A stretch of 64,000 nucleotides of DNA from Tidjanibacter sp. (lineage in GTDB: Bacteria; Bacteroidota; Bacteroidia; Bacteroidales; Rikenellaceae): assembly GCA_017396085.1 (NCBI GenBank), contig JAFQNC010000001.1, positions 1 to 64,000 on the forward strand. Direction: 5' to 3'. This document shows positions 41,329 to 49,679 of the stretch, one piece after another. Both the position numbers and the translations under genes were made by a program. How positions within the stretch are numbered: the first letter of the stretch is position 1; every line of letters starts with the position of its first letter. A model generated the notes under the pieces. That model had not been told where the DNA came from, searched no databases, and was given only the letters and a program-made list of their open reading frames with translations.

Positions 41329-42350
41329 AGTATGTTTACTTCGGGACTGATGTCCACCCCGAATTTATTCTTCACCTCTTTGCAGATGCGCTCTGCAAGG
41401 GCCACCACCTCGCACCCCTCGGCACCTCCGAGGTTTACGAGCACAAGGGCCTGCTTGTCGTGCACGCCCGCACGCCCCAAACTGCGCCCCTTCCAACCGA
41501 GCGAGTCAATCATCCAACCGGTGGCGATTTTCAGACACTCGGGCCTGCCCTCCACCTCGTAGATGGGCATTGTGGGGTGCTCCGCTTTGAGGGCCTCCAC
41601 CTGCGTGCGGGGCAGGATGGGGTTCTTGAAGAAACTACCGGCATTGCCCACCACCTCGGGGTCGGGCAACTTGCCGTTGCGTATGGTCGTTATGGCCTGA
41701 CGGATAGCCTGCGGGGTAATCTCGCCGAGTTTTGCCACCTCCTCTTGCAGACTTCCGTAGCCAAGTTTTGGTGCGGGGGTGCGGGAGAGTAGGTAGTTTA
41801 CGGCGGTGATTATGACCTTGCCTTTGAGAGCACTCTTGAAGATGCTCTCGCGATAGCCAAAGGCGCAATCGGAGCCCTTGATGAGCCCCACCGTGAGGGT
41901 ATCCACGTGGAGCACCTCCACACTCTCAATGCAATCTTTGGCCTCCACACCGTAGGCACCGATGTTTTGCACGGCACTTGCGCCCACACTGCTCGGTATG
42001 GCCGAGAGGTTTTCTATGCCCCACAGCCCCTGTGCGCAACTCCACGCCACCACATCATCCCACGTGTGGCCCGCCTCGGCACGGATTAACACTCCCTCGG
42101 GGGTGTCGCTCACAATGGAGATACCCTTGGCCACCGAGTGGAGCAGGGTGCCACGATAGGGCCCCGTCAAGAGGGTGTTGCACCCACTGCCGAGAATGTC
42201 CCACTGCCCACCGAAGAGAGCCTTGCCCTCGGTGTGCAAAAATTCCACAAGGTCAGCCACCGACTCCCACTCGACCAGCAGGTCGGCAGTGGTGTCAATG
42301 CCGAAACTATTGTACCCTTTCAGGCTTGCGTTGTGTTGTTTTCGTACCAT
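41325..42350 (-). CDS. murB: UDP-N-acetylenolpyruvoylglucosamine reductase
   Basis: MurB reduces UDP-GlcNAc-enolpyruvate to UDP-MurNAc with NADPH and FAD in peptidoglycan synthesis. The 341-residue protein is the longer, type I form. Seen are the FAD-binding motif LGSGCNTLL, NLSAIPSSVGASAVQNIGAYG, the catalytic Ser in GNAGSFFKNPIL (GSFFKNP), and the C-terminal substrate segment WMIDSLGWKGRSLGRAGVHDKQALVLVN. The start ATG 42350 is only nine bases from a -7 box. The stop codon falls in a GAATTGAGAA repeat unit. It diverges from the DUF4301 gene. Confidence 0.94.
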   Translation of the reverse strand: MVRKQHNASLKGYNSFGIDTTADLLVEWESVADLVEFLHTEGKALFGGQWDILGSGCNTLLTGPYRGTLLHSVAKGISIVSDTPEGVLIRAEAGHTWDDVVAWSCAQGLWGIENLSAIPSSVGASAVQNIGAYGVEAKDCIESVEVLHVDTLTVGLIKGSDCAFGYRESIFKSALKGKVIITAVNYLLSRTPAPKLGYGSLQEEVAKLGEITPQAIRQAITTIRNGKLPDPEVVGNAGSFFKNPILPRTQVEALKAEHPTMPIYEVEGRPECLKIATGWMIDSLGWKGRSLGRAGVHDKQALVLVNLGGAEGCEVVALAERICKEVKNKFGVDISPEVNIL

Positions 42351-42359
42351 ATCAAATCA

Positions 42360-42367
42360 CAAAGTTA
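42360..42367 (-). promoter_or_regulatory. -7 box for murB
   Basis: TAACTTTG on the minus strand ends nine bases before the murB ATG, implying a leader of only a few bases or none. Confidence 0.5.
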
Positions 42368-42449
42368 ATATTTTTCGCCGAAAAGTGCCATCTGTGGAAA
42401 AATATTTACACAAATTACTCTAATGAGTAATAAATTGGGATAAGGGGGC

Positions 42450-42479
42450 TTGGAAATCGAAAGTAAAATGGTATATTTG
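42450..42479 (+). promoter_or_regulatory. promoter for the DUF4301 gene (TTG - 19 bp - TATATTTG)
   Basis: TTG (42450-42452) and TATATTTG (42472-42479) have a 19-base spacer. The ATG follows 35 bases later. Confidence 0.65.
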
Positions 42480-42514
42480 TGGGATATTTATGCACACCTG
42501 AAAAACTGACCAAA

Positions 42515-43972
42515 ATGTTTACTGAACAAGACCTTCAACAAATCGCCGCTCACGGACTTTCGCTGTGCGAAGTGGAGCAGCAGGTGGAGAACTTTCGCAA
42601 AGGTTTTCCCTATCTTAACATCAAATCATCCGCCACTGTTGGTAATGGTATTCAATCCATAGACGAGGCTGCGGCCGAGAAGTTGCGTGCCGAGTATAGG
42701 GCCGCAACGGGCGAGATGAAAGTGGAGAAGTTTGTGCCCGCAAGTGGTGCGGCAACCCGTATGTTCAAAGACCTCTTTGCCTATGTGAATGAGGGTGAGA
42801 TGAACGCCACGGTTGAGAAAGTGGGGGCCAACCTTGATAAGTTTGCTTTTGCGGAGGCTCTAAAAGAGGTTGTTCCGCAGGGGGCTTCGCTGACTGAGAT
42901 TATCTCCGCAATCATCGGCGAGGGCCTTGAATATGGCGCCAAGCCCAAAGGACTTGTTCTCTTCCACCGCTACCCGACAGGGGCGGCCCGCACAGCCTTT
43001 GAGGAGCACTTGGTGGAGGGCGCAATGTATGCCGCTTGCGATGGGGTGGTGAACATCCACTTCACCGTGTCGCCCGAACATATGGAGGGCTTCCGTGCGC
43101 TGTTTGAGAGCGTGAGGGAGCACTATGAGAGTCGCTATGATGTGCGCTACAACATCTCAATGTCGGTGCAGAAGAGCAGTACCGACACCATTGCCGTAAA
43201 TCCCGACTGTACCCCCTTCCGTGGCGATGACGGCAAGTTGCTTTTCAGGCCCGCAGGCCACGGAGCACTCATTGAGAATTTGAACGATATTGATGCAGAC
43301 ATCATCTTCATCAAGACCATTGATAATGTTGCCCCCGATGCACGCAAGGGCGACACGATTAAGTATAAGGAGATTTTGGCAGGTATCCTCGTTACCACCC
43401 AGCGCAAGGTCTACGACTATGTGGCTGCTCTGGAGGAGGGCGTGGCCGACTTGGAAGAGGTTGTACGCTTTGTGGAGAACGACCTCTGCGTGAAGTTGCC
43501 CGAGAGTGTGAAGAGTGCCGGGGAGGCCGAACTGAAAGCCACCCTGCTCGGTGTGCTCGACAGGCCACTGAGGGTGTGTGGTATGGTGCGCAATGAGGGC
43601 GAGCCCGGAGGTGGTCCCTTCTGGGCCGAGGGTGCCGATGGCGTGGTGTCGTTGCAGATTGCCGAGTCCTCGCAGATTTCGCCCGAGCAGAAACACCTTA
43701 TGTCGGAGGCTACCCACTTCAACCCCGTGGACATTGTGTGTGGTACCAAGAATCACAAGGGTGAGAAGTATGACTTCAAACGCTTTGTGGACCCCGCCAC
43801 GGGCTTCATTTCGAGTAAATCTTCGGCAGGCCGTACCTTGTTGGCGCAAGAGTTGCCCGGTTTGTGGAATGGTGCGATGGCATCGTGGAATACCTTGTTT
43901 GTTGAGGTGCCCATCTCGACCTTCTCGCCCATCAAGGTGGTTACCGACCTGCTCCGCCCCGAGCACCAATAG
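42515..43972 (+). CDS. DUF4301 protein, possible nucleotidyltransferase
   Basis: A 485-residue cytoplasmic protein that matches the Bacteroidetes family DUF4301 as recalled. No biochemical role is established. Several motifs resemble UDP-sugar pyrophosphorylases of the UGP/UAP kind. PASGAATRMFK (75-85) looks like the nucleotide loop GGxGTRLG. PKGLVLFH (144-151) and RTAFEEHLVE (159-168) look like the PKG sugar-phosphate segment. RPAGHGALIENL (245-256) resembles PxGHGDxxxxL, and DADIIFIKTIDNV (260-272) resembles the NxDN metal motif. ATG 42515 follows a good promoter. It diverges from murB, an enzyme acting on UDP-GlcNAc derivatives, which fits a nucleotide-sugar role but proves nothing. Confidence 0.75.
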   Translation: MFTEQDLQQIAAHGLSLCEVEQQVENFRKGFPYLNIKSSATVGNGIQSIDEAAAEKLRAEYRAATGEMKVEKFVPASGAATRMFKDLFAYVNEGEMNATVEKVGANLDKFAFAEALKEVVPQGASLTEIISAIIGEGLEYGAKPKGLVLFHRYPTGAARTAFEEHLVEGAMYAACDGVVNIHFTVSPEHMEGFRALFESVREHYESRYDVRYNISMSVQKSSTDTIAVNPDCTPFRGDDGKLLFRPAGHGALIENLNDIDADIIFIKTIDNVAPDARKGDTIKYKEILAGILVTTQRKVYDYVAALEEGVADLEEVVRFVENDLCVKLPESVKSAGEAELKATLLGVLDRPLRVCGMVRNEGEPGGGPFWAEGADGVVSLQIAESSQISPEQKHLMSEATHFNPVDIVCGTKNHKGEKYDFKRFVDPATGFISSKSSAGRTLLAQELPGLWNGAMASWNTLFVEVPISTFSPIKVVTDLLRPEHQ

Positions 43973-43975
43973 AGT

Positions 43976-44190
43976 TAAAATTGAGAATTGAGAATTGAGA
44001 ATTGAGAAAATTCCCCCTCTAAGTACTCCTCCCCTACGACAGGGGAGGCCGGGAGGGGTGGTCGAAATTGCGCTCGGCGGCCCCGCTGAGCAGCCCGAAG
44101 GGCGGGGGCGTCTGTTTTGGAGAGGGCAGAAAGGAAAAACTCAATAAAGTCCTTAAGGCCATTAAGGCCCTTAAGGCCCCTAAAAGCCCA
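43976..44190. repeat. composite repeat, inverted copy (right arm)
   Basis: The module order mirrors 41108-41328: GAATTGAGAA units, TCCCCCTCTAAGTACTCC, a CTCCCCTACGACAGGGGAGG palindrome, then GGTGGTCGAAATTGCGCTCG, GAAGGGCGGGGGCGTCTG, a purine spacer and a 9-mer array (CTTAAGGCCATTAAGGCC, about 44148-44180). The gap from here to 44308 holds two copies of GTAGTCCCAGATGGC and no gene. No clear TAnnTTTG box for the V-ATPase operon was found. Confidence 0.85.
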
Positions 44191-44308
44191 GTAGTCCCAG
44201 ATGGCGTAGTAGTCCCAGATGGCCCAATAGGCTAACGGCTAACAGCAACAGCAGTAAGGTACTGCGTAGATTGAGAAACAAACAAAATAAACATACAAAA
44301 ACAGAATA

Positions 44309-44911
44309 ATGGAAAACAAAAAACTTCAAGAACTGACGGAGAAACTCTATGCCGAGGGGCTCTCCAAAGGCCGTGAGGATGCCGAGCGTATGGTAGCAGA
44401 GGCCGAGCAAAAGGCTGCCGCCATTGTGGCCGAGGCCGAGAAAACCGCCGCAGCAACCATCAAGGCTGCCGAGCAGAAAGCCGAGGAAATCAAAAAGAAC
44501 AACCAGACCGAGGTGGCTCTCGCCACCCGCCAAGCTGTGGCTGCACTCAAAGAGCAGATTGCATCCCTCGTGGTGGCAAAGGCTGTGGAGCCTGCTGTGC
44601 ACGCTGCAACCATTGAGCCCGACTTCGTGAAGGAGATGTTGCTCGGTATTGCCCGCAGTTGGAATGGCGAGAGGGTGGAGTTGGAGGCAACCCTGCCTGC
44701 CGACCTCAAAGCCAAACTTGAGGCCGATGCCGAGGGTGCTGTGAAGGCTCTGCTCGCCGAGGGTGTGGAGGTTGGCTACTCCGACAAGGTGAAGAGTGGC
44801 TTCAAGGTGGCACCCAAGGAGGGCGGCTACTACATCAGCTTCACCGATGAGGATTTTGCTGCCCTGCTGGGTGAGTACCTCAAAGAGAAGGTTGTTAAGA
44901 TGCTTTTCTAA
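44309..44911 (+). CDS. ntpE: V-type ATPase subunit E
   Basis: A 200-residue peripheral-stalk subunit. The N-terminal 100 residues form a long Ala/Glu/Lys-rich helix (repeats of the type AEAEQKAAAIVAEAEKTAAA), as expected for the coiled-coil stator, and the C-terminal domain ends GEYLKEKVVKMLF. The E subunit normally pairs with subunit G or H in the stator; no G/H gene is present here. It opens the seven-gene operon E, DUF2764, A, B, D, I, K. The name follows the Enterococcus ntp nomenclature. Confidence 0.85.
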   Translation: MENKKLQELTEKLYAEGLSKGREDAERMVAEAEQKAAAIVAEAEKTAAATIKAAEQKAEEIKKNNQTEVALATRQAVAALKEQIASLVVAKAVEPAVHAATIEPDFVKEMLLGIARSWNGERVELEATLPADLKAKLEADAEGAVKALLAEGVEVGYSDKVKSGFKVAPKEGGYYISFTDEDFAALLGEYLKEKVVKMLF

Positions 44912-44960
44912 ACTGTGGGAGAGTGTGTAAGCACCCCATTATTGTTACAAAACGAAACTT

Positions 44961-45836
44961 ATGGCTACAAACTACTATTGCCTTGTGGCAAGCCTAAGGG
45001 ACTACCAACTCGATGGCGACCTGAAGGGGTTTGACGCAAGGGATATTATAGACGAGATTGCACACGAACTCTCGGCTGCCGACCGCAAAGCGCTGAGTGC
45101 TTTTCTGCTCTACTACGATGTTTGCAACCTTGTGAACATCCGCGCGGGCAGGGAGGCTTTCTCTGCCTTGGGCAACTTCTCGCGTGAGGAGTTGGAGGAG
45201 CAGTTGGTGAGCCCCGTGGCACTCCCTGCGGAGTTGGCCGAGGTGGTGGCTCTCTATGGCGAGGCCACTCGTGGCGAGTTGGATGCCGATGACGTGCGCC
45301 TGCAAAGGGTGAATGTTGAGGCTCCGTTTGAGAACTCGCTCTTTGAGGCCTACTACCGCTACTGCTCCAAGAGCAAGTGCCGCTTTGTGAGGGAGTGGAG
45401 CGAGGCCGACCGCAACCTGCGCAACATATCGGTTGCGCTGACGGCTCGACGTAGGGGGCTGCCTGTGGGTGACCGCCTTGTGGGTGGTGGCGAGATTGTG
45501 TCGCAACTCTCCCGCTCTTCGGCTGCCGACTTTGGCCTTAAAGGCGAGGTTGGCTACATCGACACCCTCATTGGTGCCCTCTCGGAGGGGGACAACCTGC
45601 TGGAGAAGGAACACCGCATCGACCTGATACGCTGGGCCATCGCCGAGGATATTGCCACCTTCGACTACTTCAACATCAACCTGCTGCTGTGCTATGTGTC
45701 GCACCTCTGCCTTGTGCACCGCTGGGCTACGCTTGATGCGGCCAGGGGCAAGGAGATGTTCCGCAAACTTGTGGCATCGCTGAGCGCAGGTGAGCGCATT
45801 GCACAGGCCGAAAAACGCTATGCCGAGGAGAGGTAG
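44961..45836 (+). CDS. DUF2764 protein of the V-ATPase operon, candidate subunit C substitute
   Basis: A 291-residue helical soluble protein starting MATNYYCLVASLRDYQLDG. It fits the DUF2764 family, which in spirochaetes, Chlamydia and Bacteroidetes sits between subunits E and A of V-ATPase operons. No enzymatic motif is visible. Because these operons lack a recognisable subunit C (the rotor-stalk funnel that joins D to the K ring), DUF2764 has been suspected to take its place. The two share length and a largely helical content, but homology cannot be shown from the sequence alone. Position and spacing (49 bases after E, 85 before A) support co-expression. Confidence 0.8.
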   Translation: MATNYYCLVASLRDYQLDGDLKGFDARDIIDEIAHELSAADRKALSAFLLYYDVCNLVNIRAGREAFSALGNFSREELEEQLVSPVALPAELAEVVALYGEATRGELDADDVRLQRVNVEAPFENSLFEAYYRYCSKSKCRFVREWSEADRNLRNISVALTARRRGLPVGDRLVGGGEIVSQLSRSSAADFGLKGEVGYIDTLIGALSEGDNLLEKEHRIDLIRWAIAEDIATFDYFNINLLLCYVSHLCLVHRWATLDAARGKEMFRKLVASLSAGERIAQAEKRYAEER

Positions 45837-45921
45837 GAGCGTGCGGCGAGTGCAGGCGGAGTAGGCTGAGAGAGAAGAAGAAAAAAGAGAGAAAAAAAGA
45901 TAAAACAATAAACAAAGAGTA

Positions 45922-47670
45922 ATGAAAACTACCGGTAAAGTACAAGGTATTATCTCTAACATCGTCATTGTGCGTGTGGATGGTCCTGTGGCGCAGAACG
46001 AAATCTGCCACATCACCGTTGGGGGCGTAAATCTGATGGCCGAGGTAATCAAAGTAACAGGCAAGGATGCCTATGTTCAGGTGTTCGACTCCACCCGAGG
46101 TCTGCGCATTGGTGCAGAGGTGGAGTTTGAGGCACATATGCTGGAAGCCACTCTGGCTCCGGGTATCATCTCCCGCAACTACGATGGCCTCCAAAACGAC
46201 CTCGAAAGGATGGAGAGCCTCTTCATTGAGAGGGGTACACAAACCGACCCCATCGACTATGAGAAACTGTGGGACTACACCCCGCTGGCAAAGGTGGGTG
46301 ATGTGGTTACGGCAGGTGATTGGCTTGGTCAGGTCAGGGAGTTGTGGATTGACCACAAGATTATGGTCCCCTTTGTGATGACCGACACCTACACCATCAA
46401 GTCGCTCACCGAGGCAGGCTCCTACAACGTGAAGACCGTTGTGGCGGTGCTGACCGACTCCAAGGGCGAGGACCACGAGGTTACAATGGTGCAGAAGTGG
46501 CCTGTGAAGAAGGCCATCAAGGGCTATGTGTCCAAACCCCGCCCCAGCCGCATTATGGAGACTGGTGTGAGGGCTATCGACACCTTCAACCCTCTGGCCG
46601 ATGGCGGTACGGGCTTCATTCCCGGCCCCTTTGGTGCAGGTAAGACCGTGTTGCAGCACGCCATTTCAAAGCAGGCCGAGGCCGATGTAATTATTATGGT
46701 GGCTTGCGGTGAGCGTGCCAACGAGGTGGTGGAGATTTTCGCCGAGTTCCCCCATTTGGACGACCCCCGCACGGGCCACAAACTTATGGAGCGTACCACC
46801 ATCATCTGTAACACCTCCAATATGCCCGTGGCAGCACGTGAGGCTTCGGTCTACACGGGTATGACCATTGCGGAGTACTACCGTGCAATGGGTCTGAAGG
46901 TGCTGTTGCTGGCCGACTCCACTTCGCGTTGGGCTCAGGCTCTGAGGGAGATGAGTAACCGCTTGGAGGAGTTGCCCGGTCAGGATGCATTCCCTATGGA
47001 CCTTTCGGCCATCATCTCCAACTTCTATTCAAGGGCAGGTCTTGTTCACTTGCGCAGTGGTGCTACCGGCTCGGTAACTTTCCTCGGTACGGTGTCGCCT
47101 GCGGGTGGTAACCTCAAAGAGCCCGTTACGGAGTCCACCAAGAAGGCCGCAAGGTGCTTCTATGCACTCTCGCAGCAGAGGGCCGACTCCAAACGCTACC
47201 CTGCGATTGACCCGCTGGATAGCTACTCCAAATACCTTGAATATCCCGAAATCGTGGAGTACCTTGACGAACACATCGAGCCCGGCTGGGCAAAGAATGT
47301 GATGGAGGGTAAGACCCTTGTGCAGAGGGGTAAGGAGGCCGCCGAACAGATTAACATTCTGGGCGATGACGGTGTGCCTGTGGAGTACCACGAGAGGTTC
47401 TGGAAGAGCGAGTTGTTGGACTTCGTGATTTTGCAGCAGGATGCATTTGATGCGATTGATGCCAACTGCCCCATTGAGCGTCAGAAATATATGTTTGACC
47501 TTGTGATGGATGTGTGCCGCAAGGAGTATGGCTTTGGCGACTTTGAGGAGTGCTCGGCCTACTTCAAGGCTCTCATCAACCTCTTCAAACAGCTCAACTA
47601 CACCGAGTGGAAGAGTGCAGAATTTGATAACTACCGCCAACAGATTGACACGTTTGTTGCCGGCAAATAA
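45922..47670 (+). CDS. ntpA: V-type ATPase catalytic subunit A
   Basis: A 582-residue catalytic subunit. It has the N-terminal beta barrel (GIISNIVIVRVDGPVAQNEI), the non-homologous bulge region typical of A subunits, the Walker A loop GPFGAGKTVLQ, ACGERANEVVEIFAEF, and the Walker B region KVLLLADSTSRWAQALREMSNRLEELPG. Length matches other A subunits. It hydrolyses or makes ATP in the A3B3 head. The B gene follows after 14 bases. Confidence 0.96.
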   Translation: MKTTGKVQGIISNIVIVRVDGPVAQNEICHITVGGVNLMAEVIKVTGKDAYVQVFDSTRGLRIGAEVEFEAHMLEATLAPGIISRNYDGLQNDLERMESLFIERGTQTDPIDYEKLWDYTPLAKVGDVVTAGDWLGQVRELWIDHKIMVPFVMTDTYTIKSLTEAGSYNVKTVVAVLTDSKGEDHEVTMVQKWPVKKAIKGYVSKPRPSRIMETGVRAIDTFNPLADGGTGFIPGPFGAGKTVLQHAISKQAEADVIIMVACGERANEVVEIFAEFPHLDDPRTGHKLMERTTIICNTSNMPVAAREASVYTGMTIAEYYRAMGLKVLLLADSTSRWAQALREMSNRLEELPGQDAFPMDLSAIISNFYSRAGLVHLRSGATGSVTFLGTVSPAGGNLKEPVTESTKKAARCFYALSQQRADSKRYPAIDPLDSYSKYLEYPEIVEYLDEHIEPGWAKNVMEGKTLVQRGKEAAEQINILGDDGVPVEYHERFWKSELLDFVILQQDAFDAIDANCPIERQKYMFDLVMDVCRKEYGFGDFEECSAYFKALINLFKQLNYTEWKSAEFDNYRQQIDTFVAGK

Positions 47671-47684
47671 AGGAGCGTAAGACT

Positions 47685-49007
47685 ATGGAAACAAAGGCTT
47701 TTCAGAAGATATACACAAAGATTGAGAACATCACCAAAGCAACCGTGTCGCTCAGGGCTACGGGTGTTGGTAATGACGAGTTGGCGACCGTTGGTGGCCA
47801 CTTGGCGCAGGTGGTGAAGATTATGGGCGACCAAGTAACCTTGCAGGTGTTTGAGGGTACGGAGGGTATCTCCACCGATGCAGAGGTTGTGTTCCACGGT
47901 GTGCCCCCAACCCTGAAGGTTGGCGATGGCTTGGCAGGCAGGTTCTTCAATGCCTACGGTCAGCCCCTTGAGGGTGGTGCCCCTGTGGAGGGCGAGGAGA
48001 GGGAGATTGGCGGTCCTACCGTGAATCCCTTCAAACGCCGCCAGCCTTCGGAACTGATTGCTACCGGTATTGCAGGTATTGACCTTAATAATACTATTGT
48101 GTCGGGCCAGAAGATTCCCTTCTTTGCCGACCCCGACCAGCCCTACAACCAAGTGATGGCCAATGTGGCTCTGCGAGCACAGGCCGACAAGATTATCTTG
48201 GGCGGTATGGGTATGACCAACGATGACTTCCTCTACTTCAAAAACCTCTTTGAGAATGCAGGTGTGTTGGATAGGATTGTCTGCTTTGTGAACACCACCG
48301 AGAATCCCCCCGTGGAGCGTCTGCTGGTACCCGATATGGCACTGACTGCGGCCGAATACTTTGCTGCCGACAAGGGCGAGAAAGTACTGGTGCTGCTGAC
48401 CGATATGACTCTCTATGCCGATGCGTTGGCGATTGTGTCGAACCGTATGGACCAAATTCCATCCAAGGACTCTATGCCCGGCTCGCTCTACTCCGACTTG
48501 GCGAAGATTTACGAGAAGGCTGTGCAACTCCCCTCGGGTGGCTCCATTACCATCATTGCCGTTACCACGCTGTCGGGTGGCGACATCACCCACGCAGTGC
48601 CCGACAACACGGGTTACATCACCGAGGGTCAGCTCTTCTTGCGTAACGACACCGACACCGGTAAGGTTATCGTGGACCCCTTCCGCTCGCTTTCGCGTCT
48701 GAAACAGCTTGTGATTGGCAAGAAAACAAGGGAGGACCACCCGCAGGTTATGAACGCTGCCGTGCGACTCTACTCGGATGCAGCAGGTGCCAAGACCAAA
48801 TTGGAGAACGGTTTTGACCTCTCGGACTACGATGAGCGTGCTCTGGCCTTTGCGAAGGAGTATTCGGACAAACTGCTCTCCATTGACGTAAACATCGACA
48901 TCGAGGAGATGCTCGACACGGCTTGGGCTCTGTTTGCCAAACACTTCAAGAAGAGTGAGGTTACCATCAAATCGGAACTCGTGGCCAAGTATTGGCCCGA
49001 GGCATAG
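47685..49007 (+). CDS. ntpB: V-type ATPase subunit B
   Basis: A 440-residue non-catalytic head subunit, alternating with A. As expected it lacks a Walker A lysine loop. Typical segments are the N-terminal barrel VSLRATGVGNDELATVGG, then PELIATGIAGID-like (here PSELIATGIAGIDLNNTIVSG), VLVLLTDMTLYADALAIVSN and PSKDSMPGSLYSDLAKIYEKA. The motif GQKIPFFADPDQPYNQVMANV corresponds to the GQKIPIFSxSGLPHN region. It follows A by 14 bases. The shorter C-terminus is normal for this bacterial subgroup. Confidence 0.95.
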   Translation: METKAFQKIYTKIENITKATVSLRATGVGNDELATVGGHLAQVVKIMGDQVTLQVFEGTEGISTDAEVVFHGVPPTLKVGDGLAGRFFNAYGQPLEGGAPVEGEEREIGGPTVNPFKRRQPSELIATGIAGIDLNNTIVSGQKIPFFADPDQPYNQVMANVALRAQADKIILGGMGMTNDDFLYFKNLFENAGVLDRIVCFVNTTENPPVERLLVPDMALTAAEYFAADKGEKVLVLLTDMTLYADALAIVSNRMDQIPSKDSMPGSLYSDLAKIYEKAVQLPSGGSITIIAVTTLSGGDITHAVPDNTGYITEGQLFLRNDTDTGKVIVDPFRSLSRLKQLVIGKKTREDHPQVMNAAVRLYSDAAGAKTKLENGFDLSDYDERALAFAKEYSDKLLSIDVNIDIEEMLDTAWALFAKHFKKSEVTIKSELVAKYWPEA

Positions 49008-49079
49008 ATGGCCTTGCGCTAACGTCATAGAATTAGCAACGAAAGAAACACATACCCTTCTAACACAAAAAGTAATTAG

Positions 49080-49679
49080 ATGGCAATAAAGTTTCAATAC
49101 AACAAAACATCGCTCGGCGAACTCGGCAAGCAGCTCAAGATGCGCCAGAGGGCCCTTCCTACCATCAAGAGTAAGGAGTCGGCCCTGAGGGTGGAGGTGT
49201 CGGCGGCCAAGGATAGGGCCGAAGGCTACCGCCAACGCATTGACGCTCTGATGTCGCGCTACGACTATATGGCGGCCCTGTGGGGTGAGTTCGACAGCGA
49301 CCTTCTGCGGGTTAAGGATGTGGAGTTGGGAATGAGCAAAATTGCGGGCGTGAAGATTCCTCTGCTGAAGGAGGTTATCTTTGAGCAGAAGGACTACGAC
49401 CTCTTCTCTGCGCCTGCGTGGTATGCCGATGGAGTTGAGGTGCTCAAAGAGATTGCCCGCTTGGGTATTGAGTTTGAGGTCTTCAACCGCCGTACCGAAC
49501 TGCTCGACCACGCACGTAAGAAAACCACACAGAAGGTAAACCTCTATGAGAAGGTGCAAATCCCCGGCTATGAAGACGCAATTCGCAAGATTAAGCGTTT
49601 CTTGGAGGACGAGGAAAACCTCTCAAAGAGTGCCCAAAAGATTGTGAAAACCAAACACGAACAACTTGAAGCCCTATGA
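49080..49679 (+). CDS. ntpD: V-type ATPase subunit D
   Basis: A 199-residue central rotor shaft. It is mostly two long helices: KTSLGELGKQLKMRQRALPTIKSKESAL at the N-terminus and RTELLDHARKKTTQKVNLYEKVQIPGYEDAIRKIKRFLEDEEN near the C-terminus, the standard antiparallel coiled coil of D/gamma subunits. No subunit F gene, the usual partner of D, is present. It overlaps the following I gene by the four bases ATGA, indicating coupled translation. Confidence 0.9.
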   Translation: MAIKFQYNKTSLGELGKQLKMRQRALPTIKSKESALRVEVSAAKDRAEGYRQRIDALMSRYDYMAALWGEFDSDLLRVKDVELGMSKIAGVKIPLLKEVIFEQKDYDLFSAPAWYADGVEVLKEIARLGIEFEVFNRRTELLDHARKKTTQKVNLYEKVQIPGYEDAIRKIKRFLEDEENLSKSAQKIVKTKHEQLEAL

